DNA from: Ryuthela nishihirai
Lineage: Eukaryota > Arthropoda > Arachnida > Araneae > Heptathelidae
DNA length: 64,000 nt
Assembly (NCBI GenBank): GCA_038380435.1
Contig: JAWZYU010000005.1
Span: 37,470,001-37,534,000 of the forward strand
Direction of reading: 5' to 3'
The position numbers and the translations under genes were made by a program. Below are positions 28,762 to 38,880 of the stretch, in pieces; the first letter of the stretch is position 1, and each line of letters opens with the position of its first letter. The notes beneath the pieces are model-generated. The model did not search any database, was not told the origin of the DNA, and was given only the letters and a program-made list of their open reading frames with translations.

Positions 28762-30353
28762 GGAAGGCAATTTAGGGTGGATAGTAATATGTCATTAATT
28801 AGGTTTAGGTGGGGGCTGCTTGGTATTATTAAATTTAAAAGTTTCAGGATTAAACTTACGATTTGTCCTTTTGATTGTAGATTGAAAGAGATGCCCTCAG
28901 TGGGAATAACCTGAGGTATGCTTTGGTTTGCAGTATTTGTGGCATTAGATGATCCTGGTGTGATAGGCTTTGTAGACTTTGTCCCAGTAACGTTTTTTTT
29001 CACTGTTGCAGCAAAGGAGACATCTTTTGTTGGACAGTTCACCTGGTGAGAGTGGTTGTAGGATGTTGTTCCATTTGTTAGAGTTGTAGACATAGATGGG
29101 AATTCTGTTTGGTCTTCTATCTGGTACGTTTGCTTGGCCATGGAGTTGCTTGTAGGTTTCAGCTCTTGGAGATTCCTGTATATGTTGGCGGACAGTTCAT
29201 TTTCTTTTAGATTTTTGTCGGCATGGTGTTGTTTTTTAGCCTTTTGAAAGGCCTGATTCCAATTTAGGTCTTCAGTTATTTGGATGTGTTTGGCCTTGCA
29301 TGCTATTAATTTTATTTCGCATTTAGCGTAGGTTGCTGGGTGACTTCCAGAGCAGTTAGGGCATTTCAATATAGTGCTGGTGCAGTCCCTGTGGTGGTGG
29401 TTGGCGCTGCATCTTTTGCATCGAAGACGACCCTTGCAGTTTGCAACTGAGTGGCCGAAGACATAACATTTTAGGCATAGGCTCGGGGGCAAGGTGTAAG
29501 TTCTTACATTGTGCTTGTAGAAACCTAGGTAAACTTCCTGTGGAAGGGTGTCAGCTTCGAATTCTAAAATTATTTTATTTGTGGGGTTGCAGTTGACATT
29601 GTCCTTTTTGCGATCATGTATGGCATCGAAATTGATCATTCTACGGATACTGATCACATTTTGGTCATTTAATAAGTCCAGAATTGTGTCGTCATCCAGG
29701 TTGGAGTTGACTCCTGCTATAGAGCCGAGGAGTGATTTTTTTGTTTTCAGAATTCCCGCAATTACTTCGATTTTATCAATTTTTTGGATTTTCATAATTT
29801 TGTCGAATTGGTTCATATATTTAGGGTGCAGGAGTAGTTTTTCTGACTTATAGAACCGGCCAGGGATGTGGTCATCTAGTAGGTTAAAAAAGAATTTTGA
29901 TAGGTATTTAATACCCATCGATTTGAGGCTAGCATTTATGCCAGAGATGATTATTGGGGTGTTGCATTTCATTGCTGACTGGGTGGTTGTGGCAATATTT
30001 TCGAGTACAGGCATTTTAGGAGTACTTTTGATATTTTTCATGTTGTTGTCAGTACTTAGATTTTGATGGGTATTCATTTTTTTTCCTGCCTCTGGCTTTA
30101 AAGGTGTTGGCGATGCTTCCGCAGTTAAGATTGAGAGGTTGTCTTCGTTGGATTTGGTTGGAGAGCACTCCGACTCTGATGAGATGTGGAGGTCTTCCAT
30201 CAGAAAAGATTCCTCTAAGGGATGTTCTTCCCCTTCTTCGTTTTTGGTCGGGCTTGAGTTTTTTCCTTTTTGTTTCTTGTTCGGTTTTACTTTTACTTTG
30301 AAGTAGGATTCGGTGTATTGATTCTTTTTCTTTTTATGGCTGGAGGAAGGCAT
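28758..30353 (-). CDS. ORF1 of element F: gag-like protein with three CCHC knuckles
   Basis: 531 aa from the ATG at 30351-30353 to the TGA at 28758-28760. It is the same protein as D's ORF1, with an E to G change (EVIAxILKTKK) and a two-residue change near the C-terminus (LNLIIPSS against LNLILSSS). It has the basic N-terminus, the central ORF1 domain and three CCHC knuckles. The frame is intact. Confidence 0.93.
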   Translation of the reverse strand: MPSSSHKKKKNQYTESYFKVKVKPNKKQKGKNSSPTKNEEGEEHPLEESFLMEDLHISSESECSPTKSNEDNLSILTAEASPTPLKPEAGKKMNTHQNLSTDNNMKNIKSTPKMPVLENIATTTQSAMKCNTPIIISGINASLKSMGIKYLSKFFFNLLDDHIPGRFYKSEKLLLHPKYMNQFDKIMKIQKIDKIEVIAGILKTKKSLLGSIAGVNSNLDDDTILDLLNDQNVISIRRMINFDAIHDRKKDNVNCNPTNKIILEFEADTLPQEVYLGFYKHNVRTYTLPPSLCLKCYVFGHSVANCKGRLRCKRCSANHHHRDCTSTILKCPNCSGSHPATYAKCEIKLIACKAKHIQITEDLNWNQAFQKAKKQHHADKNLKENELSANIYRNLQELKPTSNSMAKQTYQIEDQTEFPSMSTTLTNGTTSYNHSHQVNCPTKDVSFAATVKKNVTGTKSTKPITPGSSNATNTANQSIPQVIPTEGISFNLQSKGQIVSLILKLLNLIIPSSPHLNLINDILLSTLNCLP

Positions 30354-30596
30354 TGTTGTTTAGCACTGTGAATATTGTCCTTTGATCCATACACTGATGT
30401 TGAGCAAAAGTTCCGGAGAAATGCCGTTGCACAGTTAAATAAAAAAGAGACCGCAGTTGAGAAGAAAAATAAAAATCGAGAAAGGGTGCACACTAATAAC
30501 TTTAGCACTAAAGGTCCACTCAATCGAGTTCCGAGTGAGAATCCGAAAGAACAAAGAAACAACAAAAAACGTGGTCACGTAACCGAACGCTCTTTC

Positions 30597-30984
30597 ATCA
30601 ACAATGGTTTTCCGGACGTCCGAGAGGACTTATCGCTAAACGACGATGAACTGCAGGAAACTTTTGACGAAACTCTTGATGTTTTAAAGTACATAGCTAA
30701 TCCTACACAGTCAGAATCTGAGTGGGAAATTCCTGCTAGATACAACTGCCTGAAAAGAACTCTTTCTTCAGATGGCAGAATCATACATAGCTAATCCTAC
30801 ACAGTCAGAATCTGAGTGGGAAATTCCTGCTAGATACAACTGCCTGAAAAGAACTCTTTCTTCAGATGGCAGAATCAAGGCAAAATATAAGAAACATTTC
30901 CTCAAAGCACTCCAGAGCAATTCACTCCCAGAAAAGTTCTCGGTCTGGGATTATTTGACTTGTGTTTGTAATGTTTTTAAATTT
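30597..30984 (+). pseudogene. Unrecognised coding-like stretch at F's 5' flank, disrupted by a tandem duplication
   Basis: To the right of F a frame reads FPDVREDLSLNDDELQ, then EWEIPARYNCLKRTLSSDGR. It stops soon after a 94-bp unit is repeated. Because 94 is not a multiple of 3, the second unit is in another frame. From it the reading continues as KAKYKKHFLKALQSNSLPEK and ends at a TAA near 30984. The composition (acidic, then basic, few low-complexity runs) looks protein-like, but I recognise no family. It may be a host exon or part of an older element. On its left the frame runs on, antisense, through F's 5' UTR to 30375, which is probably chance. Confidence 0.35.
30691..30878 (+). repeat. 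94-bp tandem duplication
   Basis: The unit starting ACATAGCTAATCCTACACAG at 30691 is repeated without a gap at 30785. The two copies look identical. It lies inside the coding-like stretch and shifts its frame. Confidence 0.9.
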
Positions 30985-31417
30985 TAATTTCATGTTTCTT
31001 TTTTACTCTAAGTGAAGTCTACTTAGAGTAGTTTTTATTGTTATTAATTTTATTTTGTTTTTATTGTTTTAAATTTGTTTTTCCTTTTCTTTCCGTTTCA
31101 GCCAATCCCAAAATTTCTCTCTTCTGATTGGCTGAATCTTTTCTCTCTGAATCCTGTCCAAATTGAATGCTTTCTTCGATTAGGCTAACTTATCTATGTT
31201 AATCCATTTAGGCCTTTCATTTCTCTCCACTGTACGTGGCCATTTATTTATTTATTACTAAATTAAATTTTTTTATATTTCCTTTTCTTTTTTCTTTTGT
31301 TTTATGACTTACTCTTCTTGAGGGGTAAGTCACTCACTTCTTCTCTGCCTTTTGGCCTTTCCCTCTTTGCTCCTTGAGCTTAGAGTTTCTACTTTACCAT
31401 ACGACTTTCGATCGGGA
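30985..31417. other. Non-coding flank between F and G
   Basis: No gene is seen. The sequence is T-rich. It contains a 9-bp perfect hairpin (ACTCTAAGT 31005-31013 with ACTTAGAGT 31021-31029) and a 10-bp inverted repeat with CCAAT boxes (TCAGCCAATC 31098-31107 and GATTGGCTGA 31126-31135). GATCGGGA at 31410-31417 is the left target duplication of G. Confidence 0.6.
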
Positions 31418-33701
31418 AGAGATATTAATAATATTTATTTTAAAACCTAATAAAAAACCTACAGAAATTAATTCATACAGACCTATTTCATTATTATCAA
31501 ATGCCCTTAAATTATTTGAAAAAATTTTGTTCAAAAGACTTGTATGGCAATTAGATAAAGACAATATTCTTCCTAAAAATTTTTTTGGTTTTAGGAGGAA
31601 TAGATCATCCAAAGAGTGTATTTCTCTACTACTGTCTGATATTTATATGGCAAATCAAAGGAAAAAAATTTTACTAGCAGTTTCTATAGACTTTTCACAA
31701 GCATTTGATACTGTTTCTATAGATCATCTTTTATTAAAATTAGCTAAAGCACAAATTGATCATAACTTAATTATTTTTTTATCTAAATACTTAAAAAACA
31801 GAATATTTAAAGTCAAAATTAACACAAACTATTCCAATATTCATAAGGTAACCCAAGGACTAGCTCAAGGATCCATTTTATCACCCATCTTATTTAACTT
31901 ATATTTATCTGATATACATAAAATATTTGATAAAAACTTCAATTATACAAGCTATGCTGATGATTTGACATTCTGGACTTCTGATAAAAATGAGTATGAT
32001 ATTCAACAAAAAACTCAAAAACAACTCAACAAACTTATCTTATATTGCAATAAATGGAACTTAAAGATCAATATCCAAAAAACTTATTGTATCCATTTTT
32101 ACAGAAACAGATATATTTACCCAAAATTTATATTAAAAATCAATAATAATATTATCACTCAAGTTAATCAATGCAAATTACTTGGATTTCATTTGGACTC
32201 TAAACTTAATTGGAATTTACACCTAGAACATGCTTTTAACTCAGGATCCAAATTACTCAATATATTCAAATATTTTGCTTTTAAAAAAGATGGCACTTCT
32301 CCACAAACTTTATTAACTTTATATAAAAACTTAATTAGAACTAAAATAGAATATGGTCTAGAATTAATTGATTTTCCTAGCCCACCTAAACTTAAAAAAC
32401 TAAATGTTATACAAAATAAATGCTTAAAGATTGCCTTAGGTCTTCCCAGTTTTTGCCCCACACTCTCACTTTTGGCAGAAACTGCTTTTTCAAATTTTGA
32501 GATTAGACATTCCATTTTAATCTTGAAATATTATATTAGACTTCATCTCAAATTATATGATCATCCCTTTTACCTAAAATATAAAAGACTACCATTTTAT
32601 AAAATCTTAAAAGATAAACCCATCCTATTTAATTATTTTAATAAATTTCAGAAAGGAGATCTTAAAGGAGACTGTCCGGAAAACCTTGTATTCTGGTGCA
32701 CTATTGCACCTAATTTTTACACTGAGATTCCTTTTTTAAATGTAAAAAATGACACCTCAAGTGAGATCATTTTACAACTTTTTTACAATTTTAAACAAGA
32801 AAATTTTAACCAATATTTAGAAATTTATACAGATGGATCCTTTTTTCAAGATTCAGGATCTGCTACTGCAGCAGTTTATATTCCTTCACTTAATATATCC
32901 ATGAGCTTTAGATTACCAAATCACACTCCTATTTTGCATGCAGAAATCTATGCAATTCTTGCTGCATTTCAGTGGCTTCTATTGAATATTAAAAATCACT
33001 CAATTGTAATATTTATTGACTCAAAGGGAGCAATACAAACTTTAAAACAACATCCTTCTAATACAGACTATCCTTATTATATTAATACACTTTTAAAATT
33101 AAATACTGAAAACATAAATAGAAATAATAATAAAATTACATTAAGCTGGATTCCAGGACATTCAGGTATCAAGGAAAATGAAGAAGTTGATAATATTGCA
33201 AAAAATGCTCATAACTTAAACACCTTTACACCAATTCATAATTTTTATACTCGAACTAAAAAAGAGATAAAAAACTTAGAATTTGCTATGTTGGAAAAAT
33301 ATTTTCAAATAAATTCACTTCTTAAACCAAACTTCAGATATTTTTTTACAAATAAAATTAATTATTTCTTAAATCTACCATTCAAAAGACAAGAAATAAA
33401 AGTCCTCATGCGCATAAGAACAGATACTATCATGTTAAATAACTCTAAATTTTTATTAAAAATAACTAATAGTCCAAATTGTTCTAAATGCAACCTAAAA
33501 GAAAATTCTACTCACTTGATTTTAAATTGCGATAAATTTAACACCCAAAGGAAAAAATTTTTTTTGGAACTTGAAAACTTGGGAATAAAGGACTTTAACT
33601 TAAATTCAATTCTAAATTACCCAAAATTATCCACACAAATAAAAATCTATCGCCTCTTACTTGATTTCCTCCAGGATACAGATATCTGGTTCAAGATATA
33701 A
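31418..33701 (+). pseudogene. ORF2 of element G, 5'-truncated RT and RNase H
   Basis: About 760 codons with no internal stop, but the endonuclease and the start of RT are missing. The frame upstream of 31418 is flanking DNA. The first RT words are ILKPNKKPTEINSYRPISLL, followed by FGFRRNRSSKECISLL, DFSQAFDTVS, GLAQGSILSPILFNLYLSDI and YADD at about 31953. RNase H follows from about 32828 (YTDGSFFQDSG, IDSKGAIQTL, WIPGHSGIKENEEVDNIAKN). The C-terminal motif is CSKCNLKENSTHLILNC. The stop is TAA at 33699-33701. It belongs to the same broad clade but is clearly a different family from A-F. Confidence 0.9.
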
Positions 33702-34020
33702 AAAAATATATATAAAAAAAAAAAAAAAAAAAAAAAAAATTAAAAAAAATTAAAAAAAAAAAGAAAAGAAAAAAAAATAAATAAAAAAAAAAATAACAGA
33801 AAATAAAAAATAAAATAATAATAAAAAAAAAAAAAAAAAAAAAAAAATAAAAATAATAATAATAAAAAAAAAATAAATAAATAAAAAACAAATAAAAAAA
33901 AAAAAAAAAAGAAAGTATGAGAAAAAAATAATTATAATAAGGATAAACAAAATTGTTCTGGGAAAGCCTGCAAAAGGACCTCCCAATTGTATTTGTGACG
34001 TTATGAATTGAATTGAATTG
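31418..34020 (+). mobile_element. 5'-truncated non-LTR retrotransposon G
   Basis: The element begins inside the RT coding region and runs through ORF2, an A-rich 3' UTR (33702-33912), a terminal GC-containing hairpin region (GGGAAAGCC to GGACCTCCC, about 33959-33985) and an (AATTG)n tail ending at 34020. It is flanked by an 8-bp target duplication, GATCGGGA, at 31410-31417 and 34021-34028. Abortive reverse transcription explains the missing 5' part. G' at 11580-12392 is a second, shorter copy. Confidence 0.92.
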
Positions 34021-34028
34021 GATCGGGA

Positions 34029-35002
34029 TGTGACGAATTCTAAATTCTTTCCCCACTCTCAGTTCTCGAAACAAATCTCAATTTTAACTCCAAAGTAGAG
34101 CAAATGGGGAAGTTCCCCTTCTACACACCTAAGGTACTTATTTTAACCTTTTATTTTAAATTCTAATTTTTCTAAATTTTTTAAAGTTACTGATTTAAGA
34201 ACAACATAACCAGTGAGATTATAAGGCAAACCAGTGTTATGGCCTGTTTGAATAGTCCCCCCGGCATGGGGAGGACTTACAGTAAGGCCAGTAAATCTGC
34301 AAGTTTAACTGACTGAAAGATCTTTTTTATTTAAAAACCTAATTTTACTTGGAATTGATGATTTTACTATTATTAATTTGTTAGATTTTTCAAACTCAAT
34401 TATAAAGCAAAAAATTTTTTGCCTTTTAGAACGATTTCTTAAAGATACGAACCTTTGGAAAAAAATATAAAAATTTTTCCAACCTAATTAAATATTCACA
34501 AAACTCTAATCTCAACTAATATATTCAGAAAGTTTGCAAACATTATCAAATGAAGTTTCTTCTCTTGGGCTTAGCTCCGCCCACTCCTCCTCGCACAGAT
34601 TTAGAGAATATTGATTGGAGAGATGAGAAAGCCGGCAACGGACGTCTCAGAAAACCGTAACGTCAAGCAAGCAAGTATTCAACATACTATTGATATGGAT
34701 TGGGAAATATTAATGGAAAATGAAGGTCTTTGCTATTTTTTGAAATTTGTGGTAAAAATATGTTCTAAACCATTTTACATTATTATTATTTTATATTAAG
34801 TATACCGGGCCCCAGGCCGGATCTATGGGACGGCGGAGGAGGGAGGGGAGAGATGTATAGTCCAACCAGGCAGGTGGGCAAGATTAAGTTTCGGTAGGGG
34901 GGTCCGAGAATTCAGTTTGGGGGAGACTCCGGGAATTTAACTTCAGTGGAACAGAAATGTTTAGATTAAAGTTTATGGTTAAATTCTACCTTAACTGTGT
35001 AT
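34029..35002. other. Intergenic stretch right of G
   Basis: No convincing gene. A 58-codon frame starts at an ATG at 34623 (MRKPATDVSENRNV) after a GC-box-like TCCGCCC. It could be a first exon but nothing supports that. A GC-rich patch lies at 34805-34940. Confidence 0.4.
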
Positions 35003-35350
35003 TACCGTATTTCTTCGATTCTAAGACGCCATCGATTCTAAGACGCACTTTAATTTCAGCACCACCAACAGACAAAAAGTTTTGCTTCTAAGAAATAAAA
35101 AATAAATAAATTGCTAAAATATATATAACAAATATTTTTATTATAATAGAATTCAATTTACTAACAACAATAGTACTTATTTATCAGTAAGTATTCTATT
35201 CATCACTTCCTTCTGAATCAATATCAGAGTCTGATTCTTCTGAGCCGTCTTTTCTGCGATTTTAAGACGCCATCGATTCTAAGACGCACCCCGTTTTTAG
35301 ATACGTTTATGTGGGAAAAAAGTGCGTCTTAGAATCGAAGAAATACGGTA
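35003..35350. mobile_element. 348-bp MITE with 27-bp terminal inverted repeats
   Basis: The element opens with TACCGTATTTCTTCGATTCT and closes with the exact complement; the TIR extends to CTAAGACGC. A subterminal word ATCGATTCTAAGACGC is repeated inside each end (35031 and about 35270). TA at each tip may be the target duplication. There is no coding capacity. This TIR type (CCGTATTT, AAGACGC) occurs in non-autonomous DNA transposons of many animals. I do not assign a superfamily. Confidence 0.85.
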
Positions 35351-35549
35351 CTCTCTTGGGATAGGAGGAGCATATCGAAATAACATAAAGCCTTTGATAT
35401 TGTTACAAAGTCATATAATTAAACGAATTAATAAAAACAAAAACATGCACGTGTAATAAGCAAATGTCATGATGCAAATATTTTGCCTATAAGGAATTAA
35501 AAAAATTAATTGCTTGTAATGTACCTATGACGTAAGCGGATGTGTGACG

Positions 35550-36565
35550 TCATAGATGACGTCTTACGATTTTATACGTCGTCTGCATCTTTGCCATGAT
35601 GTATTTTCCATAGTTTTCTGATGCGAAATACAGGGGTGCCCTCTGCGTCGCCCAAATCCGATAAGGAAGTACCAAGTCGCGTCCATAGGTCAGATAATAA
35701 GGGGATTCTTTGGTGGAAGTATGAGCTGCGCTCCGATAAGCCAATAATATAAAGGGTATAAACTCATCCCAGTGTACTTGCGCGGAATCTAATCATAATG
35801 CGATATTATGTTGAGAATGTTTGCATTCATCTGTTCGCATAATCTATTGCTTTGGGACCGATATGGAATTGCTCGGCACTTGCAAATGCCTAGCTTTTCA
35901 TAAACGGAAGTCATTACTTTTCCAGTGAAATTTCTTGCATTGTCACTGATGACAAACTGCGAGATGCTTTTGACGACGTAATCTTCCACGAATATTTTCG
36001 CTACCCCTTTTGCTGTCTGAGCCGGCATAGGACAGACTTCGGGCCATTTCGTAAAATAATCAGTAATTACCAGTATGTATTTATTACCCTTTTCCGTCAT
36101 GGGTAACGGCACTAGGAAATCCATTGCAACTCTTTCGAATGGACGGGAAGCAAGTGGAACTCTTTCTAGATTCGACTTTCGCCTGGCCACGTAGCCTCAT
36201 CGCTCGAAGCAGGAGGCACAAGTCTTCCGTACATCTGCATACATTCCCCGCCAGAAATATTGAGATCGAATGTGTTGTAGCGTCTTCAGTTCCCCCAAAT
36301 GACCAGAGCATGGCAGGTCGTGGCAGAGTTCTAAAATCTGTCCAGCTAAACTCTTGGATATAACTAGTTGTTGTGCGAGCTCATTTCTGACATCCTTCCT
36401 GTGTGGCCTGAATAATGGAAAAGCATCCCGTCTTCCAGGTAAATCAGGCATCTTTTGCTGAAGCTTCCTGCTAGCTCCCTCTAAAAATTCTGTTAAATCC
36501 CTTATCTGGGTGTCTTCCCTCTGTAGATCCCGAAGCTGTTGCTTGTCTGCGAACTTGTTAGACAA
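35550..36565 (-). pseudogene. Gypsy integrase remnant
   Basis: The HHCC zinc-binding region is visible (CHDLPCSGHLGELKTLQHIR, then CASC). A core domain follows with the first acidic position in VAMDFLVPLPM and the second in FVISDNARNFTG. The third catalytic block is eroded (QSNRLCEQMNANI). A last piece, SPYYLTYGRDLVLPYR, is the usual region after the core. Breaks occur near 36190 and between 35745 and 35789. Not functional. Confidence 0.85.
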
Positions 36566-37012
36566 AATTACATTCTCCTCATTGGTATTTTTATTACGAG
36601 GTAATATATCATCGGGGATATTATGTTTCCCAGGCCTATAAATAATATAGAAGTCATAGCCCTGAAGGGCTAAATTCTACTTTGCGAACCTGCTTGACGT
36701 GTCCTTTAGTTTCAAGAGGTATGACAGTGGGGCGTGGTCACTGATGATTGTAAACTTCTTCCCATATAAATAAGTTTAAAATAATTTATGCCGAATTTAA
36801 CTGCCAGAGCGTCCTTTTCAATGGTGGAATATCGGGTTTCTGCTGCCTTTAATTTCTGGCTAGCATAGGAAACTGCTTGTCTAACTTCGCTTTTTCATTC
36901 CTGCTCAATTACTGCAGCCCCAGCTTCTCCGCTGGCATCAATGGATAAAAAAAATCTTTTCGAAGTTGAGATAGATCAACACGGGTTCCGTCATCAGTTT
37001 TAATTTCAGTTC
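36566..37012 (-). pseudogene. Gypsy RNase H remnant
   Basis: Several frame breaks. The end of RNase H is recognisable as YRPGKHNIPDDILPR, which matches the conserved close of gypsy RNase H domains, just before integrase. The catalytic core is eroded. Confidence 0.65.
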
Positions 37013-38392
37013 TTAAAAAGTCCTCTCTGCGTCAGCGGTCCACACAAAGGATCTATCTTTATTTATCAAGCTTATCAAATGTAGGGCGATCTCAGCATAC
37101 TTGTCAATAAACCTGTGGTAGTAGCCCGTCAAACCCAGGAAGGCTCTCACCTTCTTCACTGACTTCGGAATGGCGAAGTTTTTGATTGCATCAAGATTTC
37201 GCGCATTGGGTTTAACTCCCTGGGAGGTAATCAGGTGTCCCATATAGGATACAGATTCTCTTAAGAATTGACATTTTTGAGGCTTGAGCTTGAGCTTAAA
37301 TTTTCGCAACGTATCAAAGACGGTCTGTAATTTAGACAAATGTTGCTCGAATGTTTTTGATGCCACGATGATATCGTCAAGGTATATCAAAATCTGATCA
37401 CTTTTCAGTCCAAGAACATCGCATTGATAAGCGCTGAAAGCTGGTGGGTGCACATTTAAAGCCAAACGGAAGTCGTGTAAATTCATACAGACCATTTTAC
37501 TGATGAATGCTGTTTTTTCCATATCCCTTGGATGTACAGGCACTTTATAATAGCCAGATGTCATGTCTAATGAGCTGAAATAGCTCGCATCTGCTATAAA
37601 TCAATGCCCTCATTGATCAAAGGTAAGGGGTAGGAGTCTGGGATGATTTTGGCATTGTGGGCTCTATAATCAAACGCAAAATCAGTAGCTTCCATCACGT
37701 TTCTTTACTAGCAGGATAGGCGCAGCATATGGCGAGACACTTTCACGAATTATGCCATTGTCGAGGAGTTCCTTTATTTGTTCATCCAATACTGAATGCA
37801 TGGCATAGTGCACTCGATATGCAGAGCGTCTAACAGGTCTATCATCCTCTAAATGTATCTCATGATAGATAACGTCTGTGCTACTAAGCTCACTTATATC
37901 TCCAGCGAAAACATCTCTATTTCTCATTAGAAGGGCTCCCAAGGGTTTGCGCATCTTGTGTGAGACATGTGTTAAATCAAAGTCATCAATGAACAAGGGC
38001 TCAGACTTAGTTTTCTCAATTGCATTTACATATTTCACCTGCATCGCCTGCAGGGTTTCTGAAGTTGCCAGTTTCATACCCCTGTTTATCCACACTGGCT
38101 GCTGCGAGACATTCGCGACTCTAATGTTTAGTAGTCCATTGTTATCCACAACATTTAAGGACCTTGCTAATCTTATTGTTTCGTTTCTTATTCCTTCCCA
38201 TTGCTGTGCTAAGACTGTTTTGGAAGCGAGGTCTCCTTGAGTGCTCCTCACCAAAACAATCCTTTCAGTAGGAGGGGCTATCATTATCTTATTTACAGCT
38301 CTTTCCATCGTGGCCGAAATGGCTTCACTATTAATTCCGTGACTCATTTTCCAAATTATGACAGGGTAGATCTCCCTTGGGCTCAGGGGCAT
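37013..38392 (-). pseudogene. Gypsy reverse transcriptase remnant
   Basis: The upstream part (37682-38392) carries the protease-RT linker and the first RT blocks (PYAAPILLVKKRDGS). The downstream part (37013-37564) starts at GYYKVPVHPRDMEKTAFI and contains the active-site YLDD, the thumb-like LRKFKLKLKPQKCQFL and FLGLTGYYHRFI. Between them (37565-37681) the frame is lost. Inside the second part the stretch before YLDD is shortened and garbled, so the enzyme cannot be functional. Confidence 0.88.
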
Positions 38393-38880
38393 AGCGAAGG
38401 GGGCATGACTCGCTCTCTCTTTCTAACATTTGATTCTTCAAATCCCACACAAAACCTTGAGCTCTCAACAAATCATAACCAAATATGGCTTCATATTTTC
38501 CACTAAATTCCTTGTCTACTGCTATGAGAGAGTATACAAATTTTGCTCCTATCACTTAGATTGCCAGTTCAAACTTGTCCAAGATGGGTAGATTTACTCC
38601 ATTGATCCCTTTCAATCCGACATTAACTGATACCATCGCAATTTTGCGCTTATTTTCTTAACCTTTTGAAAGCCATTCCGTATATTTGCCGGCCGTCATG
38701 CAAAACGCCGGTCCGGCCGACTGCCGCCTCAACTCTCTCCTGCTTGTTTCCTTGCCCCCGATCATAGGCAGCCGCTAATTGAACCAACCGCAACGCCACT
38801 CCTTGTGTCCGACCTTCAGGCAGAAATCTTCCCGTCTCCCCTTCCCATCCTTTTCGATATACAGAGAAGAGCAGTGTCAC
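38331..38880 (-). pseudogene. Gypsy protease-region remnant
   Basis: A block resembling the C-terminal part of a retroviral-type aspartic protease (AIFGYDLLRAQGF, compare the family's ILGxDLL) is followed by basic linker sequence. The active-site D(S/T)G is not recognisable. Upstream sequence to 38880 is open but unassigned. Low complexity of evidence. Confidence 0.5.

Larger units (their letters stand above)
24383..30596 (-). mobile_element. Full-length non-LTR retrotransposon F, sister of D
   Basis: A 6.2-kb copy nearly identical to D over its whole length, including UTRs. On the plus strand the tail is (AGAT)n at about 24386-24402, where D has (GGAT)n. ATCAAC borders both ends (24377-24382 and 30597-30602), which fits a short target duplication. 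Its 5' end is at 30596, just after CGCTCTTTC. Before E inserted, F lay head-to-tail directly behind D. Confidence 0.9.
35540..38880 (-). mobile_element. Decayed Ty3/gypsy-type LTR retrotransposon (pol region)
   Basis: Pieces of protease, reverse transcriptase, RNase H and integrase occur in the canonical gypsy order on the minus strand, separated by frameshifts and stops. No LTR pair and no convincing gag were found, so the copy is partial. It is much older than the non-LTR elements to its left. Confidence 0.88.

Noticed and set aside
35350..35540. Left LTR of the gypsy element
   Set aside because: No matching counterpart was found right of 38880, so I cannot support an LTR pair.
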